A DNA stretch of 64,000 bases from JAGVPT01 sp964642725 (GTDB lineage Bacteria; Bacteroidota; Ignavibacteria; UBA10030; UBA8401). Below, piece by piece: positions 17,818 to 25,661 of the stretch. Within the stretch, counting starts at the first letter, position 1, and the number at the start of each line of letters is the position of its first letter. Under the pieces are notes generated by a model. It made no database searches. It had not been told where the DNA came from and worked only from the letters and a program-made list of their open reading frames with translations. A program made the position numbers and the translations under genes. The stretch covers positions 62,001-126,000 of the forward strand of contig CAZXQG010000001.1 in the NCBI GenBank assembly GCA_964642725.1, written 5' to 3'.

Positions 17818-19041
17818 TTGTTTCCCACCGTTAAGGAACAGATGGATGTTATCAAACGAGGCGTTTCGGAAATTATTCCGGAAGACGAACTCGTCCGCAA
17901 GATCGAAAATTCCATCCAGCAAAACAAACCGTTAAACATCAAGCTCGGCTGTGACCCGAGCCGGCCAGACCTTCATTTAGGGCATTCCGTCGTCCTCCGC
18001 AAGTTGCGGCAGTTTCAAGACTTGGGCCATCAGGCAATTTTGATCGTCGGCGATTTCACAGGGATGATTGGCGACCCATCGGGCAGAAGCAAAACACGAC
18101 CTTCGCTTTCGATAGAGGAAACGCGTCAAAACGGACAATCGTATTTCGACCAGGCGACTAAAATTCTTTCTGCAAGCAAAGTGAAAATGGTGTACAATTC
18201 CGAGTGGCTTGCACCGATGACTTTTGCCGACGTTATTCGGCTGGGGAGCAAATACACTGTTGCCCGGATGCTCGAGCGTGATGATTTTACCATCAGATAC
18301 AAGTCCGGCGAGCCGATCTCCATCCATGAGTTTCTCTATCCTCTCGCTCAAGCGATGGATTCGGTCGCGATCGAAGCCGATGTGGAACTCGGCGGCACAG
18401 ATCAAAAGTTCAATTTGCTGGTCGGGAGGGACATTCAACGGGAGTTTGGCAAAGAACCGCAAGTTATTTTGACAATGCCGATTCTGGTCGGAACAGACGG
18501 TGTGGAAAAAATGAGCAAATCGTTGGACAACTACATCGGCATCTGCGAGACGCCGAAAGAAATGTACGGTAGGACACTCTCCATTCCCGACTCCCTCATT
18601 TATGATTATTTCCTTCTCGCAACCGATTCCAGCGCGGAAGAACTTGGATCCTTAAAGAAGGATTTGGACGGCAAAGCAGTTAATCCGCGGAATATAAAGC
18701 GGCGGCTTGCGAGAAAGTTAGTTGCCATGTACCATTCGGAAGAGAGCAGTGCTGCAGCGGAAGAAGAGTTCGACAGGATATTTATTCGGAAAGATGTTCC
18801 GGATGAGGTTGCGGAATTTCAATACGAGGTTGCAAACGGCAACGTCGGCATCATTCAACTATTGTCAGACACAAAACTTGCAGCATCGAAAGGGGAAGCT
18901 CGCCGGCTGGTCGAACAAGGCGGTGTTTCGATCGACGGTGTTAAAGTTGCCGACATCAATGCACATATTAAACTTCTCAAGCCGGTGATCGTCAAAGTTG
19001 GGCCGAGAAGATTCCTGAAGGTAGTTCCTCACACTTTGTAG
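17818..19041 (+). CDS. tyrS: Tyrosyl-tRNA synthetase
   Basis: A 407-residue class I synthetase that charges tRNA-Tyr. The HIGH-like motif is HLGHSVVL, the KMSKS motif is KMSKSLDN, and an S4 RNA-binding domain lies at the C-terminus (SKGEARRLVEQGGVSIDG). I prefer a TTG start at 17818 (LFPTVKEQMDVIKRGVSEI), since TyrS of the TyrZ-like type often begins with this FPxxxEQ segment; ATG 17842 is the conservative alternative. The frame is open back into smpB, but that part is unlike TyrS. Same strand and probably the same transcript as smpB. Confidence 0.95.
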   Translation: MFPTVKEQMDVIKRGVSEIIPEDELVRKIENSIQQNKPLNIKLGCDPSRPDLHLGHSVVLRKLRQFQDLGHQAILIVGDFTGMIGDPSGRSKTRPSLSIEETRQNGQSYFDQATKILSASKVKMVYNSEWLAPMTFADVIRLGSKYTVARMLERDDFTIRYKSGEPISIHEFLYPLAQAMDSVAIEADVELGGTDQKFNLLVGRDIQREFGKEPQVILTMPILVGTDGVEKMSKSLDNYIGICETPKEMYGRTLSIPDSLIYDYFLLATDSSAEELGSLKKDLDGKAVNPRNIKRRLARKLVAMYHSEESSAAAEEEFDRIFIRKDVPDEVAEFQYEVANGNVGIIQLLSDTKLAASKGEARRLVEQGGVSIDGVKVADINAHIKLLKPVIVKVGPRRFLKVVPHTL

Positions 19042-19098
19042 AAATGAAATTAACAATCAACAACAATACTTTTTAATCATAAAAGCGGAGATGAGATA

Positions 19099-19644
19099 GT
19101 GTTCGTTCCAACAAAAATGTTCTTCACAAAAGGAGTTGGTCGTCACAAAGACTACCTTCAATCGTTCGAGCTTGCACTTCGAAGCGCCGGCATCGAAAAA
19201 TGCAATTTGGTGACCGTGTCGAGCATTTACCCGCCGAAATGCAAGCGTATACCGCCGGCTGAAGGAATCAAGCTGCTCGAACCTGGAGCGGTGACCTTTG
19301 TCGTCATGGCCCGCAACGCCACAAACGAACCTAACCGCCTCATCGCATCCTCCATCGGAGTTGCTCAGGCCGCGGACGAGTCGCAATACGGATATCTCTC
19401 CGAACATCATCCGTACGGAGAGACGGAAGAAAAGGCTGGTGATTATGCCGAAGATCTTGCGGCAACCATGCTGGCAACGACACTCGGGTTAGAATTTGAT
19501 TCCAACTTAGCGTGGGACGAACGTGAGAAACATTTCAAGATGAGCGGAAAAATTTTGAAAACGTTCAACATAACGCAGTCAGCCGAAGGGGATAAAGACG
19601 GCAAGTGGACGACCGTTGTCTCGATTGCGGTACTGATTCCCTGA
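19099..19644 (+). CDS. pdaD: Pyruvoyl-dependent arginine decarboxylase
   Basis: A 181-residue proenzyme that cleaves itself to form a pyruvoyl group and then decarboxylates arginine to agmatine, the first step of polyamine synthesis. The self-cleavage site is visible as TVSSIYPP around residue 42, with cleavage between the two serines by family knowledge. Other conserved parts are TKMFFTKGVGRHKDYLQSFE, AEGIKLLEPGAVTFVV and a C-terminal conserved segment with EEKAGDYAEDLAATML. The start is GTG, with GGAG 8 bases upstream. It lies 57 bases after tyrS and converges on a PAP2 gene. It is the archaeal/chlamydial-type enzyme, not the PLP-dependent SpeA. Confidence 0.93.
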   Translation: MFVPTKMFFTKGVGRHKDYLQSFELALRSAGIEKCNLVTVSSIYPPKCKRIPPAEGIKLLEPGAVTFVVMARNATNEPNRLIASSIGVAQAADESQYGYLSEHHPYGETEEKAGDYAEDLAATMLATTLGLEFDSNLAWDEREKHFKMSGKILKTFNITQSAEGDKDGKWTTVVSIAVLIP

Positions 19645-19657
19645 ACTTGCTCTTGGA

Positions 19658-19688
19658 GCGTAGGCGCGGTTGGCGTACCGGCCTACGC
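19658..19688. terminator. Long hairpin between convergent pdaD and PAP2 genes
   Basis: GCGTAGGC (19658-19665) pairs with GCCTACGC (19681-19688), and the inner CGGT pairs with ACCG, giving about 12 bp around a TGGCGT loop. It sits exactly between the two stop codons and could act in both directions. There is no clear U-run on either side, so it may instead be an extragenic palindromic repeat. Confidence 0.5.
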
Positions 19689-19691
19689 ACG

Positions 19692-20444
19692 CTAGAACCT
19701 CACCGTAAGATTCATCAAAGCCCCCCTGTTATTCGGAACAACAATCGCCGAAACATTCGCTGTTTCCTTCTTACCAATAATCTTGTAAACGACCGGAAGG
19801 ATCTTACCCTGGCATCTATATACCAGGTATGCACTACCGGCACCAACTAATGCACCGGCAAGAACATCGGAAGGATAATGAAGTCCAAAATAAACTCTCC
19901 CGTACCCGACCAATCCAGCCCAAACAAATGCCGGGATATAAACTTCGGGCTTCGGATACCGAAGGGTCAGGAGTGTTGCTAAAGCAAATACTCCGGTGGT
20001 GTGTCCCGAGGGGAAAGAATACGGGTCTGCACTGTCGAGGTGGTTGGTGTGAACGTCGGCCAAAGTTTCGTACGGTCGCTCCCTCCTCACGCCTTCTTTC
20101 AACGCATACCCAATCGAATAGGCCAATATCTCAGAAGTGCCAAGCAAAACTCCTGAATCGAATTCTTCGTTTTGATTAGCAGCCAAGCCGTACGCGGCCA
20201 AGGAAATAGGTGCAACGACAAGAATTGGATACGTGGAATTATCGGTCACTCCAAAGAGCGATGTTTTAAAACGGGTCTGAGCGTTGTTTATTTCTCGGAA
20301 AAGCCGAACATCAATGTTTGACTGATCATTTTGGGCGAGTGACTTTGAAGGCAGAGCTAAGAGTAATAAAGCCGCAGAGCAGTAATAAATCATGCGTTTG
20401 CGGCTTTTGTTTAATCCTATCAACGACAAATTTAAATCAAACAT
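19692..20444 (-). CDS. PAP2 family membrane phosphatase
   Basis: A 250-residue phosphatidic-acid-phosphatase-type protein. The three phosphatase motifs are complete: KEGVRRERP (motif 1), PSGH in SFPSGHTTGVF (motif 2) and GRVYFGLHYPSDVLAG (motif 3). Several hydrophobic helices are present, and an N-terminal signal/anchor (MIYYCSAALLLLALPSKSLA) suggests an active site facing the periplasm. Likely substrates are undecaprenyl pyrophosphate or lipid phosphates (inference). I chose ATG 20444, which overlaps the transglycosylase stop by 8 bases; ATG 20474 is in frame and overlaps more. It is co-directional with and directly downstream of the lytic transglycosylase, so cell-wall turnover is a shared theme. 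Confidence 0.87.
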   Translation of the reverse strand: MFDLNLSLIGLNKSRKRMIYYCSAALLLLALPSKSLAQNDQSNIDVRLFREINNAQTRFKTSLFGVTDNSTYPILVVAPISLAAYGLAANQNEEFDSGVLLGTSEILAYSIGYALKEGVRRERPYETLADVHTNHLDSADPYSFPSGHTTGVFALATLLTLRYPKPEVYIPAFVWAGLVGYGRVYFGLHYPSDVLAGALVGAGSAYLVYRCQGKILPVVYKIIGKKETANVSAIVVPNNRGALMNLTVRF

Positions 20445-21159
20445 CTTTCGGAATTGTCTTACAATATGCGGCATAATATGCCATTATTCTTTCAACATAT
20501 CCAGTGGTCTGCTGCCACTGAGAATAATAGCCGCTCGTTGGACGTCCAGCCTCCCAAACATGTTCGTGCAACGACGAATATTTTCGAGATAACAATGACA
20601 GTGAACCCTTCACAGAGCCCCACTCATTCGGGTCATCGTTCATGTACCTTGCCATGGCTCGCGCATCTGTTATTCTCCCGATTCCGGCATTATAGGCAGC
20701 CAGGGTCAATTTCAGCCTGTTATCCTCAGAAATGCCCTTTCCGTCAAATGACCTATAAATTTTGCCCAAGTAGTAGATTCCGCCCCTTATATTTGTATGA
20801 GGAGTCCGAAAGTCTCCCTCATTAAATCCAAGTTCTTCTGCAATTTGGCCTTGGGTGACGGGCATTATTTGCATTAGCCCCTCAGCCCCGCGATGACTTG
20901 ACGCTTTTGTATGGAATTGCGACTCCATCTTCATAACCGCTAAAACAAGTCGCCAGTCGAAGCCATACTTTTGGGAGTATTTCCGTATGGTCGGACCGTA
21001 CAAATGCAGAAAGTGGGCAGAATTATAGTCCGCTGCCTGACGGTAATCGATTCCCGACATTTCTTCGTTTTTTGCACTTTTTGCTGAGATCGAACTGCCA
21101 AAACAAAAATAAATAACAGTCGGCAATATCAGGAAACAATTGATCCACAATTTACCCAT
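20437..21159 (-). CDS. Lytic murein transglycosylase, SLT domain
   Basis: A 240-residue secreted enzyme cleaving peptidoglycan glycan strands. There is a signal peptide (MGKLWINCFLILPTVIYFCF). The SLT goose-lysozyme-like domain has the catalytic glutamate in MKMESQF, then GAEGLMQIMP, and LAAYNAGIGRI. Length and motif order fit the small MltE/SLT-type enzymes. A GAGGA site lies 5-6 bases before ATG 21159. A promoter is visible about 115 bases upstream. The PAP2 gene starts inside its last codons. Confidence 0.92.
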   Translation of the reverse strand: MGKLWINCFLILPTVIYFCFGSSISAKSAKNEEMSGIDYRQAADYNSAHFLHLYGPTIRKYSQKYGFDWRLVLAVMKMESQFHTKASSHRGAEGLMQIMPVTQGQIAEELGFNEGDFRTPHTNIRGGIYYLGKIYRSFDGKGISEDNRLKLTLAAYNAGIGRITDARAMARYMNDDPNEWGSVKGSLSLLSRKYSSLHEHVWEAGRPTSGYYSQWQQTTGYVERIMAYYAAYCKTIPKDV

Positions 21160-21273
21160 TTATTCCTCGAATTGTTGAACATTTCGCTTTCTCATCAGTG
21201 TGGACGAATTTGGTAAGAACAGCGATTTATGATTTGACAGTTATTAACCGGCAATTAGCTTAAAAGCTTAAAC

Positions 21274-21302
21274 AAAATAGGGAGATGGTTAAAGAAAGTC
21301 AA
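21274..21302 (-). promoter_or_regulatory. Promoter for transglycosylase-PAP2 unit
   Basis: Minus strand: TTGACT (21297-21302), 17-base spacer, TATTTT (21274-21279), predicting a start near 21267 and a leader of about 105 bases. The whole 21160-21422 interval is AT-rich and holds no gene. Confidence 0.5.
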
Positions 21303-21422
21303 TTGAAACTTTCAAAATCGGCAAGAGCATAAATTGACATGGGTAACAGAGATGATAAATTGGCAAGAACCAAGCGTAAAAGAGGATAAAAACTGACATA
21401 ATGGCATTTCGGCCTAAGAACT

Positions 21423-22868
21423 TCAAGTTTTAAAGAGCTTCTCACCCCACTCTAAAATCGCAGAGACATCTTCTTCTGATTCTCCTTCGCAATGGAGACG
21501 GAAGATAGATTTGAAGGGAAGGTGTTCAATTAAGAGCCAGCGGCAATCACCCAGTTTGAACTGTGTTCCCTTCATTCCACCGCCAAATTCTAACACTTCC
21601 ATGCGCTCAAACCTGCCGGAGATTAGGGACTTTGGCGGCGACTTGGCTGCATTTGCAATCAACTGCCTTGCTTCGACCAAGCCATAACCTATATCCACAC
21701 TTCGGTAATAGACTTGTCCAAGGGTATCTCGAAGATGTTGAATGATTTCGCGAAGAGGCTTCCCTGATTGAGCAATCATCTCAGCAAAAAAAAGACCGGA
21801 GAGAATTCCATCGCATTCGGGGAGATGTCTGCCGAAGCAAAATCCTCCGCTGCCAATGGCACCGATCAAAAACGCACTTTTACACATTTCTTCGACGCCG
21901 TTTTCAAGTCCAAGATCGAGATGCGGTATGTTCCATCTGCTGGATAATGACTTAATTCTACCAGTCACATAAGCTGACGTCAGAATATTTCCCTGCCAGT
22001 GTTTCTGCTCATGCATATGCCATAAAAGAGCCAACATTGTCTCTTGCATGCTCATCCACCTTCCCTCGTCGTACACGATGCCGCATCGGTTCCCACTCCC
22101 GTCCGTTGCGACCCCAAATTGTGCATCTACCACTTTGACGTTATACTTCAATGCATCGATGTTTTCTGAAACCGATTCCGGGCGGCGGTCAAAAAAACGA
22201 TCCTCGGGAGTCCCAAACAACGTCTGCGCGCGCCAACCGCAGCTGACAAGAATGTCCTCAATGATAGTCTGGCCGGTCCCCCCCATTGAATCAATTAATA
22301 CGTTTGCGGTGTTTTTTGGATCCTGCGCAAATGAGCGGAGCGCGGAAAAATCAACGAGCGTTTCGAGATGGGATTTATAGGCGGGAAGAAAATCGGCCAA
22401 CGTAATTTCTTTGCAGGACGCCTTGGTGGAACCGGCCGGTTCCTCACTGCGATCGGAAAGAAACGCTTCTAACTTGGCGGTTGCAGCGGGCATGAACGGC
22501 CCGCCATATGCCCCCTTGAATTCCATGCCGTTATATTCCGATGGATCGTCCCCTCCAGTCACCATAATACCCGATGTGCAGCTGTTGTGCCTGGTCGCGA
22601 ACGAGAGTACTGCCGTGGGCACAACCCCGGAGCTTAACAATGTATCAACACCGTTTGCTGCTAATACTCTTGCGACAAGGGAGGCACACTCTTTGGAATT
22701 CTTTCTGCCGTCGAAACCAATCGCTGCTTTTGGTGTTACGGGCGAAGGGCTTATTTGAAAGAGATAACGAACGAAAGCGTGCGACACACGAGCAATATTT
22801 TCTTCCGTAAAATCTTCGTTTATTCTTCCTTGCCATCCCTGCGCACCGAATGCAATTCCTTCCTTCAT
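21423..22868 (-). CDS. Phosphohexomutase-like protein lacking catalytic motifs
   Basis: A 481-residue protein that aligns by eye along its whole length with alpha-D-phosphohexomutases (phosphoglucomutase/phosphomannomutase): FGAQGWQGRINEDFT (normally FGTDGWRG) at residues 7-21, GIMVTGGDDPSEYNGMEFKG at 100-119 and SGGFCFGRHLPECDGILSGL at 340-359. The four functional motifs are all altered. The phosphoserine loop TASHNP is TGGDDP (104-109), the metal loop DGDADR is DGSGNR (256-261), the sugar loop GEESGG is GAIGSGG (336-342), and the phosphate loop RPSGTEP is EHLPFKS (448-454). The open, full-length frame suggests a maintained pseudoenzyme. Its ATG overlaps the stop of the zinc-ribbon gene (22865-22868), so it is translationally coupled to it. 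Confidence 0.85.
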   Translation of the reverse strand: MKEGIAFGAQGWQGRINEDFTEENIARVSHAFVRYLFQISPSPVTPKAAIGFDGRKNSKECASLVARVLAANGVDTLLSSGVVPTAVLSFATRHNSCTSGIMVTGGDDPSEYNGMEFKGAYGGPFMPAATAKLEAFLSDRSEEPAGSTKASCKEITLADFLPAYKSHLETLVDFSALRSFAQDPKNTANVLIDSMGGTGQTIIEDILVSCGWRAQTLFGTPEDRFFDRRPESVSENIDALKYNVKVVDAQFGVATDGSGNRCGIVYDEGRWMSMQETMLALLWHMHEQKHWQGNILTSAYVTGRIKSLSSRWNIPHLDLGLENGVEEMCKSAFLIGAIGSGGFCFGRHLPECDGILSGLFFAEMIAQSGKPLREIIQHLRDTLGQVYYRSVDIGYGLVEARQLIANAAKSPPKSLISGRFERMEVLEFGGGMKGTQFKLGDCRWLLIEHLPFKSIFRLHCEGESEEDVSAILEWGEKLFKT

Positions 22869-23446
22869 GAGCTTTCCAGGGGAAACTCTTCTTTAACGAT
22901 TTCGACCGCTTTGAGATATTGGTCAAGAGGGACGAAAACTTTTAGCGGGTACTTTAGGATGGAACGGCCGATGGCCCCTTCGATGAAACCGTCCGCGATA
23001 AACCCGATGCTGCTGTTGTTGCGTGGATTCACAGTGATACCGGCGCTTTCAAGTTTTCCGCGAACAATATTTCCTTCATAAAAATCGAACGATTGAAAAG
23101 CCACGGCCCAATCCTCGGAGGTCTCCACTTTCTTATGTTCCTCACAGAACATCTTTCCAGCTTTCTTCCTAACACAATCTTCGCACATCAATCGCCTGCA
23201 AATGACGCAAACGGCAACCGCTTTTGCACCCGGATGTTTCTCGCAGAGAAAGTCGTCTTCCGAAAAAACAACTCCGCAGTGGACGCAAAAATCACTTTCG
23301 GATGTAACGGGTTCAGAACAATTCACGCATTCTTCATATTCAGTCGTTTGTTCCTCCGGCAATCGATCGACCAACGAAACATCGCAGTCGCTGCACCGAG
23401 CGACACCTGCGATATATTCGGTTTTACAGCTTGGGCAAAACGGCAT
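22865..23446 (-). CDS. Zinc-ribbon/B-box-like protein with DUF2007-type C-terminus
   Basis: A 193-residue protein built of metal-binding modules. A zinc ribbon lies at residues 4-21 (CPSCKTEYIAGVARCSDC) and a second at about 40-57 (CVNCSEPVTSESDFCVHC). Next is a B-box-like cluster, CEKHPGAKAVAVCVICRRLM with CEDC and CEEH (about 68-104). The last 70 residues (AFQSFDFYEGNIVRGKLESA continuing to LDQYLKAVEIVKE) resemble DUF2007, a small ligand-binding or signalling domain. It is probably cytoplasmic, as no signal peptide is seen. It is followed by the inactive phosphohexomutase-like gene with a 4-base overlap. I infer a binding or regulatory role and do not assign a function. Confidence 0.75.
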   Translation of the reverse strand: MPFCPSCKTEYIAGVARCSDCDVSLVDRLPEEQTTEYEECVNCSEPVTSESDFCVHCGVVFSEDDFLCEKHPGAKAVAVCVICRRLMCEDCVRKKAGKMFCEEHKKVETSEDWAVAFQSFDFYEGNIVRGKLESAGITVNPRNNSSIGFIADGFIEGAIGRSILKYPLKVFVPLDQYLKAVEIVKEEFPLESS

Positions 23447-23538
23447 CCGGGCCTCCTTTCAATGTATAGCGTTCTTCGAGACCGCCTCGAAATTGCGGTG
23501 CGCACTGATTTCTTCACGACAGTGATACGCAGCACCGG

Positions 23539-24246
23539 CTATGTAACGGCATCGGTTCGTAAACTCTTCAGCACTTCAACAAAGCGCTGTGTTATAACCC
23601 GCGGACGAGTGATTGCGGAACCGACCACCACAGCATATGCACCGCACTTTAGTGCATGAGCCGCCTCGCTGGGGGTCCAAATTCTTCCCTCGGCGATTAC
23701 AGGATTCGATATTTCCGCAGTAAGCCGTTCGATCAAATTGAAATCTGGAAAATCATCCGCCCTGTCCTCCGTGTACTGCGTATAACCCGACAATGTTGTC
23801 GCGATGATATCAGCCCCCAATTCGGCTGCGCGGACCCCTTCAATGTACGTTGAAACATCGGCAATAAGCGGTATTCTGAACCGTTTGCGGATCAACCCGA
23901 AAAATTCAAATCCGTCCATGCCGTTGGGGCGAACGCGCTGGGTCACATCCAGCGCAACCATATCGGCACCGGAGCTGATAAGGTTTTCCACATCGGACAC
24001 ATCGGGAGTGATTAACGCCCATCCGTCGGTATAACTCCCTCTCGAAATTCCGATGATAGGGAGATTGACGGTCGCGCGAACCGATTTAATGTTGTCGAAC
24101 CCTTGCACCCGTATTCCAACGGCGCCCCCCATTTCTGCGGCTCTCGCAAATGCAGCGATGTAATTGGGGAAATTGAACGGCTCATCCCCTTCTGCATGGC
24201 AAAGAACGATAACCCCATTTCTTAGTTTTTCGATTTGGTTGGCCAT
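23539..24246 (-). CDS. nanE: NanE-like N-acetylmannosamine-6-phosphate 2-epimerase, lysine replaced
   Basis: A 235-residue TIM-barrel protein of the NanE family, which interconverts ManNAc-6-phosphate and GlcNAc-6-phosphate in sialic acid catabolism. Conserved parts are GVIVLCHAEGDEPFNFP, IRVQGFDNI, QRVRPNG, IADVSTYIEG, TTLSGYT, IAEGRIWTPSEA (catalytic glutamate) and AVVVGSAITRP. The segment GIIKRNY of characterised enzymes, which carries the catalytic lysine, reads GISRGSY here, so the lysine position is arginine. No nanA or nanK is adjacent. It lies 21 bases downstream of an FAD oxidoreductase gene. Either a divergent epimerase or a related barrel with another substrate. Confidence 0.8.
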   Translation of the reverse strand: MANQIEKLRNGVIVLCHAEGDEPFNFPNYIAAFARAAEMGGAVGIRVQGFDNIKSVRATVNLPIIGISRGSYTDGWALITPDVSDVENLISSGADMVALDVTQRVRPNGMDGFEFFGLIRKRFRIPLIADVSTYIEGVRAAELGADIIATTLSGYTQYTEDRADDFPDFNLIERLTAEISNPVIAEGRIWTPSEAAHALKCGAYAVVVGSAITRPRVITQRFVEVLKSLRTDAVT

Positions 24247-24267
24247 CGACTCTCTATTGTTTGTTCG

Positions 24268-25521
24268 TTAACGTGTATTTATTTCGGATGCAATTCTTCC
24301 GGCTGCCTCCCCCAACCGCATACTTGCCGGCTGAGAGTTTGTTGCGAACAATGCCGTCGGAGGGAAAATCGCCCGCCCCGTAACGAGCAAGTTCTCAACT
24401 TCGGGTAAGAATAATGTCCGGCGAGGAACCTGAAACGTGTTTCCCGGCCTTCCCGGCATAGCACATGTGGCAACAGCATCATCAAAGACTCTTCCCGACA
24501 TGACATCGGAATCTGTAATTGTGACCATACTGCAAATTTGCGTGGAAGCGTGAAATCCGAGCTGTTGTGCTGTCGCGAGAATTCTCGCGTCGGAAAAACC
24601 GGGGCAATAATAGAGAAGGAATTTTGCAGCCTTTGGAGCCAGCTGCTGACACCGCAATTCCGCCCGGGCAACGCTGTTTCTGTCGGCGGCATCTACGTTG
24701 GGAAGGCCGATCATCGAAACAACGACTTCCCCTTTACGGACTGTTCCGTCAATCTGAATTGAGTCTGACCGTTTCAAAGCCGGTGATTCTTCCAGCCATT
24801 TCTTCGTGATCGCAGAAAATCCTTTCAGTGAGAGAAAATCATTCCCATTCATTGAAGCATGGCCCGAGAATTCGTGAGGATTATTTCTCGCATACTCGAC
24901 TACAATTTTCTCATCCACATTTTCCATTGAAAAGCGGTACGATGCGCTCATATCATGTTGTAGATATTTCGCTCCCGAGCTTGCGGCCACTCTGCCGTTT
25001 CCAGTGGCATCGATAAAAACATTTGCAGAAAGGGAAATGTCCCCGTCATCTTGCCGAACCCGGATTGAGTTGACGACTTTTCGCGATGTTTGCGCGCTCA
25101 CGAACTGAGCATGCAGAAGCACTGTAACTTTTTCTTCTGCAGCCATTGTGGAAAAAGTAGATTTCAGTAATTCAGTATCGAAGGGTGTAACAGTAAAGCT
25201 GACGCCCGTTGGGTCGAGAAGATGCCCCGGACTGCCTCCGCAGGACTGCAATCGTTTCACGATCTCATCTCCGATGCCGGTCACACATTGTTTCCCAAGT
25301 GAATGGAAGCCTCGCCAGGGCTGAAACATTGCCGCTGTCGCCACTCCTCCAAGAAACTCCATCTGTTCGACCAACACTGTGTCAGCGCCGCTTCGCGCCG
25401 ACGCAATTGCAGCGGAGACGCCTGCCGGTCCACCGCCGACGACGACAACATCGTGCTTTTCACTACGAACAGCTGCTGACATCGTGAAGGCCATGGTTTT
25501 GCAATTGAACATCGCATCCAT
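24268..25521 (-). CDS. FAD-dependent oxidoreductase
   Basis: A 417-residue flavoprotein of the FAD_oxidored type. The dinucleotide-binding motif is DVVVVGGGPAGVSAAIASAR (residues 24-43), followed by VLVEQMEFLGGVATAAMFQP and the family end motif PEVENLLVTGRAIFPPTALF near the C-terminus. Four in-frame ATG codons occur in the first 14 residues (25521, 25512, 25494, 25482) and none has a clear ribosome site; the FAD motif would be only 8-10 residues in if ATG 25482 is used. Adjacent to the NanE-like gene (21 bases). In other bacteria such oxidoreductases accompany sugar catabolism genes, but the substrate here is unknown. Confidence 0.83.
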   Translation of the reverse strand: MDAMFNCKTMAFTMSAAVRSEKHDVVVVGGGPAGVSAAIASARSGADTVLVEQMEFLGGVATAAMFQPWRGFHSLGKQCVTGIGDEIVKRLQSCGGSPGHLLDPTGVSFTVTPFDTELLKSTFSTMAAEEKVTVLLHAQFVSAQTSRKVVNSIRVRQDDGDISLSANVFIDATGNGRVAASSGAKYLQHDMSASYRFSMENVDEKIVVEYARNNPHEFSGHASMNGNDFLSLKGFSAITKKWLEESPALKRSDSIQIDGTVRKGEVVVSMIGLPNVDAADRNSVARAELRCQQLAPKAAKFLLYYCPGFSDARILATAQQLGFHASTQICSMVTITDSDVMSGRVFDDAVATCAMPGRPGNTFQVPRRTLFLPEVENLLVTGRAIFPPTALFATNSQPASMRLGEAAGRIASEINTR

Positions 25522-25661
25522 TCACGCCAATTGGATATTCCAATTGACTTCCTACATCCTGGATTCTTCCGAATAATGGACAGCGCCAATAATGTAAAGA
25601 ATGTAGGGAAAAAAGGGAAAGAATTCTACCGAAAGAACAGCAAACTGCTGAGAAAGTTTGG

